Part shown: piece after piece, positions 10,681 through 21,261 of the stretch
How the letters are laid out: every line of letters starts with the position of its first letter
How positions within the stretch are numbered: position 1 is the stretch's first letter
NCBI GenBank assembly: GCA_003550325.1
Contig: QKWP01000076.1
Span: 479,369-543,368, forward strand
Length of the DNA: 64,000 bases
Reading direction: 5' to 3'
Source: Gigaspora rosea
Lineage: Eukaryota > Glomeromycota > Glomeromycetes > Diversisporales > Gigasporaceae
Notes under the pieces: model-generated
What the model saw: only the letters and a program-made list of their open reading frames with translations
Database searches by the model: none
What the model was told of the DNA's origin: nothing
Made by a program: the position numbers and the translations under genes

Positions 10681-11238
10681 AACCCTGAGATACCTGAAGA
10701 AAGAAAATATATTGAAGAACTTACTCAAGAATACATTTACCTTTGTGAAGAATTAGACTATAAAGAAAAATATAAAGTCAAAGGAAAAGATATATACGAC
10801 AGAGAAGAAATAAGCAAAATAGAAATCGAATTTAAAAACTTATATACAGCTAAGAGACTCTTAAAAAGAATAAAACTACTCTACGAAGCCATACAGGAAG
10901 AAATAACAAGAATAGCTGTCCAATATTACCTTGAAAACAATGAAAATCTTACGATATATAACTGTTTCAAGAATAAAAGATACCATTTCTATTTTCTAGA
11001 ATTAGAATCATTCTATAGGTTTATTAACATTCTCCAAGAAAAAGAACCAGTAGGAGAATACGAAAGACAATATATCCAAAAAGAATACAGATCCTCAATT
11101 AGCTTTATAATCAGAAAACAAATACCAACAGCAAACCTCTTTGACTTCAGACCGTATAATTATACAGACTCTCAATACTACTTTGACAGAATACCAACAG
11201 TAGAACAATTACTATCAGGAGAATATAAATATTATTGA
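10678..11238 (+). CDS. Intact helical protein, member 1 of a small ORF family
   Basis: A 186-residue ORF, charged and helical, with L-T-I-Y-N-C-F-K-N in the middle and a C-terminal P-T-V-E-Q-L-L-S-G-E-Y. Both motifs recur in neighbouring ORFs (11,239; 13,776; 14,376), so this is one of several tandem paralogues. Its stop TGA (11,236-11,238) is followed immediately by the next ATG. No family recognised. Confidence 0.6.
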   Translation: MNPEIPEERKYIEELTQEYIYLCEELDYKEKYKVKGKDIYDREEISKIEIEFKNLYTAKRLLKRIKLLYEAIQEEITRIAVQYYLENNENLTIYNCFKNKRYHFYFLELESFYRFINILQEKEPVGEYERQYIQKEYRSSISFIIRKQIPTANLFDFRPYNYTDSQYYFDRIPTVEQLLSGEYKYY

Positions 11239-11730
11239 ATGAACCTAGAAATATACGATCAAAAGAGATTTTTAAGAAGTATTACAAAAGACTAAATTGA
11301 TCTCCAAGACTCCAACCAAGAGAATAACGTAGTTGAACAGATACTATCAAAGGAAGAACTAAACATAAAACTACAAGGACTCCTCGACCAAATAAAAATC
11401 CAAATCCGGACCTTACAAGGACAACTCACACTAGAAGAAGCTTATAAAAATAACGAATATACATTTTTATTTAAAAGAGCAACAGCCATTTACAGAACAA
11501 TAAATGGGAGTAAACCAGAAATAATAGTACAAAGAAAATACCTCTCACAAATAAGAAACCTTGTAGAATTTTATATTAAAGAAAGCAACTTAACAGAATA
11601 TTGGTTTTATCCAAAAAGCACAGGCTTATTACGTTCACACGAATATATTAGACCAACAATCGACCAACTACTTAAAGGAACCTACGAAAAGAAAATAAAA
11701 TATAATTACGAATTAGTAAAAATTGAATGA
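11239..11730 (+). pseudogene. Helical protein, member 2 of the small ORF family
   Basis: It starts at the ATG abutting the previous stop and runs 163 codons with one in-frame TAA at 11,293-11,295. It shares R-P-T-I-D-Q-L-L-K-G-T-Y at its C-terminus with member 1 (P-T-V-E-Q-L-L-S-G-E-Y). Its TGA overlaps the next ATG in the 4-base form ATGA (11,727-11,730). Confidence 0.55.
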
Positions 11731-12072
11731 ATAATCCTACTCTCGAAGAATAAATATCCATAGAACAAGGAGAATCCAGAAGTGATAAAGAACTAAACCT
11801 TGCAGTAAAACTTGAAACATTATTAGCACTATTTAAATTACTTGCATCAACATACGACGAAGATTACATATCAAGTGAATTAATAAAAGAATCGATATTT
11901 AGATATTTAAATATCCTTCAACCAGCTGACCCACTTAGGAAAGAATCAGAAAACTGTATAAAAAAAAAACCTATCAGGAAGAAGTGGCAATAGATATAAT
12001 CAAGTAAGAGATTTCTACCACGAAAAACTTAACAAAGAATTATTATACAAATTATACGGAAACAACTATTGA
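11727..12072 (+). pseudogene. Small helical ORF, broken
   Basis: Starts with an ATG overlapping the previous stop. An in-frame TAA at codon 9 and a frame change at an A-run near 11,960 break it. The restored order of frames reaches a TGA at 12,070-12,072 that abuts the next ATG. Leucine-rich helical sequence without known motifs. Confidence 0.4.
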
Positions 12073-12459
12073 ATGACAAGACAACCTACAAAAAGGGCTC
12101 AAGAATCACAATTATCAGAAATAGAAAAAGCATATTTAAACAGAACAATATTAGCATTAGAAGGAGCATGACAAATTCAAGAAAACGATCAAGCCACACA
12201 AATAATATTTCCAAATACAGGATTAACTCAAGCAACCCAGAGTTACTTATTACAACATCACCAACAATTGTATTTAGAAATTACAACACCTAGGAGAAAT
12301 CCAAGAGGATATTTACAAAGAATTGGAACACCAATAATCATTGAAGCAATTGAAATAGTACTCCAAACAGCATTTGGACAGTATACAGTATATTACGCAT
12401 ATGACCAAATTAACAATAAAAGATTAGGACTACCAACTGATATCTTTAATGCCCGATAG
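12073..12459 (+). pseudogene. Unrecognised 128-codon ORF with one stop
   Basis: ATG directly follows the TGA of the preceding ORF. There is one in-frame TGA at 12,169-12,171, and the end is TAG at 12,457-12,459. It is Gln-rich in the first half and has an I-I-I-E-A-I-E-I-V-L-Q-T-A-F-G-Q-Y hydrophobic helix in the second. No homologue known to me. Confidence 0.45.
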
Positions 12460-12530
12460 GAAACAAGAACCTATTATATAAAGAAAATAATACTACTACT
12501 CGAGAATTATAAATCAGAAATAGTAAAGAA

Positions 12531-12719
12531 TTGACAACACTTGAGACACCAAGACTAAAAGAATATTATAAAACAGCTCTTATATCAATATCAGTAAACC
12601 AAGGAATACTTGAAGAAAGAATAAAAGAAATTTCTATCCAAAATATAGAAGGAGAAATAGTTGACAAAATAATCGAAACCCTTTTATATATCAATAATAC
12701 AAAGTGGACCAACTTATAG
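12531..12719 (+). CDS. Short helical ORF without clear ATG
   Basis: About 62 codons, open from shortly after 12,512 to TAG at 12,717-12,719, with no ATG at the 5' end. It may be the remnant of a gene whose start was near 12,449, where an ATG overlaps the previous stop. Amphipathic helices, no motif. Confidence 0.3.
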   Translation: MTTLETPRLKEYYKTALISISVNQGILEERIKEISIQNIEGEIVDKIIETLLYINNTKWTNL

Positions 12720-12754
12720 AAGCAATACCTCTGACTAATATCACTTTATTGTGG

Positions 12755-12940
12755 ATGAACCACCTCACATTATCAGTACTCACCTACGATCGAACAACAA
12801 TATATTTTATAATTTTACTAGAACATACCATATTATTTATATTTATTTATTATCTAATTAAACTAATTAAAGAGAGAATTATTGAAGCCTATACTATTAA
12901 ACTTGCTAGAGAACAATTTAATGAACGAAGAACAAAATAA
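12755..12940 (+). CDS. Small one-pass membrane protein A
   Basis: A 61-residue ORF with a strongly hydrophobic segment (residues about 16-37, T-I-Y-F-I-I-L-L-E-H-T-I-L-F-I-F-I-Y-Y) followed by a basic, charged tail, as in a type II or tail-anchored protein. The open frame extends a little upstream without ATG. Its last 20 nt overlap the start of the next ORF in another frame. Confidence 0.5.
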   Translation: MNHLTLSVLTYDRTTIYFIILLEHTILFIFIYYLIKLIKERIIEAYTIKLAREQFNERRTK

Positions 12941-13775
12941 AACACTAGAAGAACTAAGAAGATTTAGATTCAATTAGCAACCGATTTCAACACCAATAAG
13001 AAGAAAGAAAACAAAAAGATACCCACAGAATAAAGACATTTTAGAATCAAGAGAACTTATACAAATAACTGACAATATTTGGGAAACAGTTAACGACCTT
13101 ATTAACCGAATAAACCCAACAAATAATTCAAGATTGGGAGCAATCCTCTTAACACTCGAAGGAGCTAAAAGTATAGCAAGAGAATTTTACCCTCACGTAT
13201 TAGAATACGATAAACAAAGACCTAATAAAATACCAGCAAATATCTTAACACGAACACAAACCCTATTCCCAGAATTAACAGGAAGAGCACTTGTAAAGGA
13301 ACAAGAAAAACAAAGAAATATTTATAATAATTTCCTGGATAACACACAAGCGCAAATCGAAGGAATAAAGAAATGATTATTAGCAGAATCCCCAGAATTT
13401 TGTAAAATATTTGAAGATAATCCAGAAACAGGTGAAACAGAATTCTATTACGGAGATTATAATAACCAATTCACAATATTACCATTCAGATTCCACCATT
13501 TAATATTACATCACTTAGAAGCTATTGATAATATATTATACTCTGAAAGAGCAAGAAATAAAATATATTTTGAAGAAGAAGAAAGTTATACATCAGCCTA
13601 TTTAGAAATAAATAAACTCAACCAAGAGTTTGTAGACCAAACAAAGAAAGTCAAGAAATTAAAAGAAGAAAAAGAAAGGCTTGAACAAGCCACTGACAAA
13701 ATAATCAATAGAATATTATTGGAAAATAACAAACCAATTGAAAAACCCAAAAGAACAAGATCTAATTCACTTTAA
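12921..13775 (+). pseudogene. Coiled-coil protein, 284 codons with two stops
   Basis: ATG at 12,921 lies inside the end of membrane protein A. The frame is open to TAA at 13,773-13,775 except for TAG at 12,975-12,977 and TGA at 13,374-13,376. The second half (from about 13,560) is a Lys/Glu coiled coil. The minus-strand copy around 62,440-62,745 preserves this region, showing it belongs to the element. The stop abuts the next ATG (TAAATG). Confidence 0.5.
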
Positions 13776-14240
13776 ATGAATATTAAAAAAGAAGTGATAA
13801 TAGAAGAATTAAAAGAAGAATACTTTAAAAGAACTGGAAGAAAAATAGAAGAATACGGATATTTTACAATTGCATCAGAAATAAAAGAAATAGAACCAGA
13901 ATATCTAGAACACAAAGAATTATATAAAGAACTTGACTATTTACACTCTATAATAATTAATAATATAGGACAACACCTCATAAAAAGAAAAGAAACTTAT
14001 GACACAGTAGGAGAATTAAATATCTATAATTGCTATTCAGATAATTATACCTGGAACAAATTAACAATAGCAAGAAGCATCTTTAAACTACAAGAACAAA
14101 TTTACCAACCCTATTTAGGACACGAAATAGGAATAGTTGCTGCAAATAGCTTATACGCAGATATAATAGAAAATATTATACTAAGTATTAAAGGAGACCA
14201 ATTCCACAAAAGAATAGAAAACACTATTGAAAAATCTTAA
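13776..14240 (+). CDS. Helical protein, member 3 of the small ORF family
   Basis: An intact 154-residue ORF. It has L-N-I-Y-N-C-Y-S-D-N-Y at about residue 87, matching the I-x-N-C-F/Y motif of members 1 and 4. TAA and ATG abut at both its ends. The same protein is visible in the minus-strand copy at 60,252-59,974, where the motif L-N-I-Y-N-C-Y-S-D-N is kept. No known domain. Confidence 0.6.
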   Translation: MNIKKEVIIEELKEEYFKRTGRKIEEYGYFTIASEIKEIEPEYLEHKELYKELDYLHSIIINNIGQHLIKRKETYDTVGELNIYNCYSDNYTWNKLTIARSIFKLQEQIYQPYLGHEIGIVAANSLYADIIENIILSIKGDQFHKRIENTIEKS

Positions 14241-14410
14241 ATGCAACCTTTAGATTTAGATATTTCACAATACGACACATCAACATTAATAGCATTTATA
14301 TTGTTAATCATTGTTATAATATTAACACCCTTATTATTAATTACTGGATAAAAACGAACCCGTACAAAGATACAAATGAGTTACAACTCTCAATCCGAAT
14401 CAACCAATAA
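14241..14410 (+). pseudogene. Small one-pass membrane protein B
   Basis: ATG abuts the previous TAA. After about 15 residues a hydrophobic helix (A-F-I-L-L-I-I-V-I-I-L-T-P-L-L-L-I) is followed by a one-base loss and TAA at 14,349-14,351. In the minus-strand copy (about 59,840-59,700) the frame stays open and reads W-I-K-T-N past the same point, so the intact gene ended near 14,410 and overlapped the next ORF by about 35 nt in another frame. Confidence 0.5.
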
Positions 14411-14981
14411 TTATAGACCACAATATTTTAGTCACTTAGCAATAACAAGAAAAATCAGGTTAAAACTAAAATATTAGACCAGAATATTTATTTGAACAAT
14501 ATTATTCATTCTTAATAAAACCAGAAGATTTAGGAGAAACTAAATACATCAAAAAGAATAAAAGAAAATAATCTATAGAAAATTTATATAAAAATCTAGA
14601 CAAACTAAAATCAGACCTAAAAGCAGAATTATTTGAACTAGTACTACGATACAAATCTAAAAATAACAAAACACTCAATATACACAATTGCTACGAAAAC
14701 GAAGAATACTGAGAAATAGTAGACACAATCAGAAGAATTAATCTGACAATAGAATACCAAGAACAAGCCTATATCCCATACTATCAGGCACAACCGAAAA
14801 AGAAAAACAAGAACGCCTACAAAACTCCTATATAAAATTCCTTGAAGAACTATATGAAAAACAAGTAGGAATTTGAATAGCAAACCAATACGTAATAGCA
14901 GAAACTTACGAAGAACTTGAAAAATACCATGAACAATATTGGGAACGAGAATCTATTTCAGTACTAGAACAGCCCTTATAA
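14376..14981 (+). pseudogene. Helical protein, member 4 of the small ORF family
   Basis: Starts at ATG 14,376 inside membrane protein B and ends at TAA 14,979-14,981, with at least two frame changes and several stops between. It carries L-N-I-H-N-C-Y-E-N-E-E-Y near 14,672, the family motif. The minus-strand copy (59,716-59,429) keeps 95 codons of its N-terminal part open. Not recognised beyond the family. Confidence 0.5.
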
Positions 14982-14991
14982 TGAATACGAA

Positions 14992-15681
14992 ATGATATCA
15001 TATTTACCAGAACGAAAAATGACCCAACTAATATTATTCACAGAAATAGAAAATAAAATATGCATACTATTGGCCCAAAGGATAAATCCGAACAAAGACT
15101 TTTATTTAAAACTAGATGGACCTGGAGAAAAAGCAATTCATGAAAAGAATGAAAATATAGATGTATGTGTAATAAGAGAATGCTTTGAAGAAGCAGAAAT
15201 TGTTCTAAGAAATGAAAAATTATTAAAAATATTTGAAGAAGCATGCTACTCAACTAAAGAATGGAGAGCAGAACCTTGCCTACAAAAAGAAGCGAAATAT
15301 ATAGTAACCTTAGCAATCTACCTACACCCATTAGAAGAACCACCAAAACACACAGAACCACATACTTTAGGACCATGGAACCTTTACAAAATAAAAGATT
15401 TACTAAAACATCGAAATGAATTAGTACCTATACTTAAAGAAAATATAGAACTAATAGATGGAAAGATAAAAGCTTATAAACAAGACATATTAGACTTACC
15501 TATAAACGCACAAAAATTAGAAGAAATAAAAATAAAAATGGAAAAACAACCACAACGAACTCAAGAAACTTTCAACTTTCTAAATGATATAGAATTAGAA
15601 ATACCAGAAGAAGAAATACCTGAAATTGTGGATGAACTTTCCCATACTAGCATTAAATTTTGGAAAGCTATCTTCTTATGA
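14992..15681 (+). CDS. Nudix-hydrolase-like protein
   Basis: A 229-residue ORF. After a beta-strand start (Q-L-I-L-F-T-E-I-E-N-K-I-C-I-L-L-A) it has G-P-G-E-K-A-I-H-E followed by V-I-R-E-C-F-E-E-A-E-I, close to the Nudix box G-x5-E-x7-R-E-x2-E-E-x-G with three extra residues and Glu for the Gly. Nudix enzymes cleave nucleoside diphosphates linked to another moiety; the C-terminal half here is helical and unmatched. The minus-strand copy keeps the R-E-C-F-E-E-A-E box (58,943-58,722). It is the most conserved gene of the cassette, which suggests selection on it. Confidence 0.65.
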   Translation: MISYLPERKMTQLILFTEIENKICILLAQRINPNKDFYLKLDGPGEKAIHEKNENIDVCVIRECFEEAEIVLRNEKLLKIFEEACYSTKEWRAEPCLQKEAKYIVTLAIYLHPLEEPPKHTEPHTLGPWNLYKIKDLLKHRNELVPILKENIELIDGKIKAYKQDILDLPINAQKLEEIKIKMEKQPQRTQETFNFLNDIELEIPEEEIPEIVDELSHTSIKFWKAIFL

Positions 15682-16063
15682 AATTCAGACCCTAATCAAA
15701 TATAAGAAAAAGATCCAAGAATCAATTAGACCTCTCAGAAGAATTGAACACAAAATTCAAACAATAGAAAAATCATACAAAGGATTCAAATACTTATTCA
15801 TATTTGATAAAATTGAAAGAAAGATAATAGCCCAAAAATTCAGATAAAACCCAACAATAGTGGAATTATCTAAAGATAATACAATATTACATAAATTCCG
15901 GGACATGATATTTGAATTTGAAATTCACAAAAGTTCCACAAATAAACTAACATACCTCAAACTCCGCCTATCTAAAGATCAAACACAGATTAATGGTACA
16001 ATCAATGGTAAACAAACCTGGGAATTCTTCCAAAAGAATTATTCAAAATTATCCCTAATTTAG
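15640..16063 (+). pseudogene. Last ORF before the LTR, broken
   Basis: Two open pieces (to 15,847 and 15,860-16,063) form one unrecognised basic protein with R-P-L-R-R-I-E-H-K-I-Q-T-I-E and a C-terminal F-F-Q-K-N-Y-S-K-L. It overlaps the end of the Nudix-like ORF. The same sequence is present in the minus-strand copy (58,475-58,060), also interrupted. It ends about 30 nt before the LTR. Confidence 0.45.
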
Positions 16064-16094
16064 TAATTCCCGGCAACACAAAATCCGACCATAC

Positions 16095-16545
16095 TGTGCA
16101 ATACTATAGCCTATTACATTTATTATATTTATACTATATATTTTATTAATAGTAGTTGTAGTATATATTATACATGTAAAAGATATTGACCGTTACATTT
16201 GTAAAATTTCAAAAAGTATAAAAGCAGATGTGGACTCCAAGTTCAACATCGAGTCTTCATACTCTTTCAATAATAAAAACAACTATTAACTACACAAACC
16301 AAACAGTTATTAGTATTCTCATATACTTTTAATTGTATCCTTTTTCGTAATTGCAAATTGTCTTAAATCTTCTTTGTTAAGTTTTCTTAAAAACGCCATA
16401 CTGACTTAGATATACCACAGTAACAAAGTTTGAAGTTACACAAAGTGTTCACTGTCTAAGATCACTCTAGTTACCTAATATCTTTAAAGAAGTAGATATA
16501 GGATAACAATAGTCACAAGTTGCTTGTAATCACTATCACCATGAA
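16095..16545 (+). repeat. 3' LTR of the large element (approximate ends)
   Basis: Starts with TG at about 16,095. It contains a TATA box (gtataaaag, 16,216), a polyadenylation-like aataaaa at 16,271, and a U5-like stretch with ctcatatac and ttcgtaattgcaaatt that recurs in the LTR at 63,236-63,926. The end is near ctatcacc at about 16,540. The 5' LTR must lie left of the window, so the element is longer than 16.5 kb. The start is estimated; the minus-strand copy loses similarity just after 16,115. Confidence 0.6.
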
Positions 16546-19350
16546 ATTTTAATTTTTTAACAATTTTATTAATAATAAACCCTCATTATAGTCACCAATT
16601 TTTAAATAATGCAAGCAATTAGTCCAATTGCCCTATGAAAAAGTAGCTCAGGTAGTGTTATGGTTTAGCACAGAGAAGTTTGTAACAACATGTATATGCA
16701 TGCTACACAAAATGGCACATGTTTAAAATGATATTTATTATCACGTTGTGCATGTTTAGAATGGCATGTGTAGGCTTTTTATACAGAATGGCACATTTTT
16801 GGAATAACAGTATAGGCTTGTTGGTTGGAATTACATATATTAAATGGCTCATGTATTTCGTATAGCCAATAAAATTGCAGGATTAGGTATAATACAAAAA
16901 TTCAAAACAACTGACTTTTTTAAAAAATCCTCTGTATATACATATCTCAAATTCTCATCTATGAATAAGCTCTTTAATTTCTAACAAAAAAAATTCTTTG
17001 CAAAATTTTGTTATAGACATGTTTGCTATGATACCAACCCTTCACAATAATATTATACTCTAACTAATTGAGTTCTAACTCATAAGAAATATATGTACAT
17101 GAACCTACGTATACCTCAACCATGCCAAGACCTGTGAATTTTGGCTTAGCAAAGTGCAGCAAAACCTGGTCCATTAACAGTCCAAAATGTCTGAGCAGAT
17201 AATCCAATTCTACTAACCTTTTTTTGACTATCTAAGATTAATTAGAACATCTATCTGATATTTTAAACAATATTAATGTGTATATTTATATTTGTTTATA
17301 GACTTTTAGCACTATAGATTTTTATTTTTAATAAAATTTTTATAATTACAATTTAAAATTTTTAATATAACTGTAATTATATAGAGGTTTAGATTTATAG
17401 GCACACCTTTCTTTAATTGCCATATTAGGGCATGACCAATTTGGTGACTATAAGGAGAGATGACTGTATTCTTTTTCTCCTCTATTGCTTCACATCATCC
17501 ATAATCACAACTACCACTATTGTTGGCATAACTGGTGTAATAGATTAAAAATAGTAATAGTATAAATTTTCTATTTTTTTATTTTATTTTCTGATTATTA
17601 TTATTTTATTTTTCTTTATTTTGGTTGTTATTTTTTTTATGTATCATTATGCACCATATTGATAGTATTCCTAAAATAAGAAAATTATTAATTTTATGAA
17701 GAGAACAATTAGTTATACAAATAAGGAAATTACATGTAGCAAGGAAAGTAAAATGCATTTAATTTTTTATGCTAATGCTAAATTTTTTGCTCTTATGCTA
17801 AAATTATAGTGCAGACAATAAATTTTTGTATTAATACTGGATCTATAATGCTAATGCTAAATTATCTATATAAATGTCAATCTTTAGCATGAATGCTAAA
17901 TTTATAGTATAAATACTATAGAAAGCTGAATGCATATATAAGAACTCTGAAAAATTAATAAAGCATAAGTTCCATATTCACATTGAATAGTAATATAATA
18001 AAAGTAAAATACTTATCTCTTGAAATTCAGCTTGTCAATTCAACAGACTGAATTGACTTTTAATCTAGAACTGGCTTTATTTATACTTGAATTTTATATT
18101 ATCTGCCTTTGTAAATCATTGAGACTTGTTACAATTTGGCCTCAAGTAGAAGTACTTTTATTGTTAGTAAGGCAAGATCAATTTAATTCTGTAGTTTACA
18201 TTATTCCCTCTTCTGCCTTCCCATTTTTTCTCTTACTATATATGCAGTAAATTTGAAAACTTTTATAATATTATGGATTATTTCAGAAAAAAATTTTATA
18301 ATAAACCCTCTCTTTTGTGAGAAAGATATAATGTAAACCACTAAATTAAATTGGTCTGACCTATATATATCAAATTATCACCTTCTTTTGCATCACTAGT
18401 CTCAGTTAGCCTTTCAAAATCATCTGTACCTTGATAGCCTATTTTCTAGAGTACCTAAATTTTCTTAGCATAGAAGTCACCTGATTAATTTCATCTATCT
18501 GATTTTCTTATTTTCTTTAAACATACCAACTATTTATTAGTATTATTATTTATTTTGATATCAAATCATTGATATCCCTATATTAGCATCACCAGTATTT
18601 GCTTTCTATTCTATTGTTGTGGTTTAATGATTCCTCTTTCACTAAGCCTCTACTCCTTACAAATTCGGATCTATTAACTACCTTTCTCATATTTATACCC
18701 TTCTTTTATACACAGTTGAAGCTTTAATTGGTTATACTAGTAATTAATTAATGCTTTTACTTCGCTCTTTCCATGTTAATTCCATACTGATGCCTAGTGA
18801 TAGGCAATACATGGGATCTACATGTGATTCTGTGTGGGATTTAAAACTCCTACACAGGATTTTTAATATAAAATTGTCTGACCTGCATTAGCATATCATC
18901 TGGCCTGCATTAACAAATATCTGGTCTGCTTTAACATAAGTGGGCCAATTTCTATTTAGTATTTGATATAAATAAAACTATTATGCACACATTAACTTTG
19001 TATTGGCTTCTTGTTCCACATATATACATATGTATGTACAGAGATAATGCACAAACTGTACATTGAAATATATTTTTTAAATTGTATAAAGTGAGAACCT
19101 TATAAAAGTGACTATTTGATCAGAAATTATAAGCCCAATTATTTTCTTATGGGTCATTTATAAATTTTTGTATGTATATAACATTTTACTTATAAATTTT
19201 AGCACATTTATACCTGGTTATGCACCTGATTACTTATAAATTTTTATATGCTTATATGATTTGATCGCTTTGTTAACATTATAGTTTGTAAATATAATAA
19301 TATTTTAAAAACAATTTGATAAAATTAAGACAAATCTGAATTGATAAATT
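16546..19350. other. Gene-free AT-rich stretch with short repeats
   Basis: No convincing coding region. Visible structure: loose repeats of aatggcacat/catgt (16,690-16,800), repeats of atgctaatgctaaa (17,765-17,905), and three 25-30-bp imperfect tandem units (tctggcctgcattaacaa type) at about 18,886-18,955. A 76-codon open stretch at 18,020-18,250 is hydrophobic, low in complexity and probably chance. Confidence 0.5.
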
Positions 19351-19353
19351 TAA

Positions 19354-19851
19354 TTTGTAATCCATGAGTAAGGGAAAAGATTTGATTAATGATTGGTGGG
19401 GTGTATATTATAATCAAACAATTAATGCCCATAATCTGGAGTCATTTTTAAATTTTCTCAATTTCTGCAAAGCTAACATCTTTTGTGTTTCTATAAAAAC
19501 TGTAAAGATGATTTTCCTCTTCCTAAAAGTGGTGAATTCATCAAATTGACCCATTGGACTGTGAGATATTATCGTTTTATCTTCATGATCATATGAAATT
19601 TTTTTACAGATCTGCAAAGAAAATTTCATATGATCATGAAGATAAAATGATAATATCCCATGGTCCATTGGGTTATTTTTATGAATTTGCCACTTTTAGG
19701 AATAGGAAAATCGCCTTTACAATTTTATAGAAACACAAAAGATGTTAGCTTTGCAGAAATCGAGAAAATTTAAAAATGGCTTCAGATTATGGATATTAAT
19801 TGTTTTGATTATAATATGCACCCCACCAATCCTTTCCTCACGGATTACGAA
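19354..19851. mobile_element. Fold-back element, arms of about 240 bp
   Basis: The left half, starting at about 19,355 (tgtaatccatgagtaagg), is repeated in reverse complement in the right half, ending at 19,851 (cctttcctcacggattacga). The centre is at about 19,605-19,620. The arms are nearly complete copies of each other, so the transcript would form a long hairpin. No transposase. Open stretches inside are products of the inverted repeat. Confidence 0.75.
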
Positions 19852-20374
19852 TTAATAATTATAAGATTCAAATGTTTTAAAAGTAGGCAAAATCTATATA
19901 AGAATTTATTTGTAATAAAATGCAGTAAAATTTATAAGAAATGATTATTATTTTAACAAGGAATTACTTACATTCCTAGTGATGATTTATATATATATTT
20001 ATTAATCGTGAAAAATTCGAAAGCTCTACTCGATCCCGCGAATCACGCGCAGGATTTTTAAAAAAATCGGGATTTGCCCATCACTACTGATGCCCCGATT
20101 TCATTTTTATGATCATTCACTTTACCACCTGCAGTTTCACCTCCATTATAATCGACATTACACTCATCGTACGCAACATCACGATCACAAATTTAAAGCT
20201 TTTCCATTGTCACCACGAACTGCTTTGCGACTATAACCTTTCGGATTTTCATAATTCGCCCTTCGGATCACAGCTATGTATTCTCTTTCAGGTCCTTTTC
20301 TATTTATCTCTTTTCCTTTATCCCACTAACGATCCTATTCCTTTCTCTTACATAATCGACATCACCACTCTTTG

Positions 20375-21261
20375 TCAATTTACTTTGATGCACCTAACAT
20401 TCACACAATCTTCATCCAAGAAATTTTCATCATATGTATTATCCTTCGAAATCACGAATATAGCTTCATCAAAGCTAGATCGGATCGTACAGTAACATTT
20501 TCCATCCTTCCATCTGAAGCCACACCTTGTTTTCGCAACCCAAGACATTCCAAGAATGATTCTAGAAGCTAATTCACGCTTCACATGGAACTTTTAAACT
20601 ACACGAACACCGTTTACGACAATTTCAACACCTGGGATATATCCGACGAATTCATCATCCGTGCATCCAATGGTTGTTTTCTTATTTCGACATTTAAAAG
20701 TAAGTCCCTTACTTTTTGCATACTTCATGCTCACCAGATTCAAACTCGAACTAATTCTAATCATTCCTTTCACCGATTTTCCATTTATCTCCATCAACAT
20801 TCCTATCGTTTCATCATTATCTTTCTTTTCTTCTACCCATTTCGAATTCTCCTTTTTACTGATATCTATACGACGTATTTCCATACATTTATTTTCATTT
20901 CGGCAGTTCTTTGATGATAAGTGAAACCCTTCCTTTCGTCCTTTGCCTCCACAGATCGGAGAAATCCTGCATCAACATTATCATCCAGATAAGTATCGTT
21001 CTTCCTTTTCTTGTATTCCTCTCTTATATTAATATTTACCTCTCTATTTTTAGATACTTTTACGCAATGTTCAGAACGCCCACGCCTCAATTGATTCGGA
21101 CAATTACAAGCTAGATGTCCAGGGTGTCGACACTCGTAACAAAGACGCGACCTATGTCTTTTCCATTTCCTTTGAACTGTATTCAAGTTTTTCATAACCT
21201 CTTGAACCACTGTTTCTACGATATTCTTCACTAATGTCTCCAGGTAATTTGCACTTTCCAT
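20375..21261 (-). pseudogene. Gag zinc knuckle plus retropepsin-like fragment
   Basis: The upstream part (21,261-20,866) has C-Y-E-C-R-H-P-G-H-L-A-C-N-C, a CCHC knuckle, in a basic context. The next frame (20,884-20,594) has I-N-G-K-S-V-K-G-M-I-R-I-S-S-S-L-N-L-V-S, the shape of a retropepsin flap and active-site strand but with R-I-S-S where D-S/T-G is expected. A third frame (20,584-20,375) continues with R-I-I-L-G-M-S-W-V, like the family's I-L-G-M-D-W. No RT follows. Either a decayed Ty3-like Gag-Pro or a domesticated gene that lost function. Confidence 0.6.

Noticed and set aside
18020..18250. 76-codon ORF
   Set aside because: Hydrophobic, without ATG context, neighbours or domain; expected by chance in AT-rich DNA.
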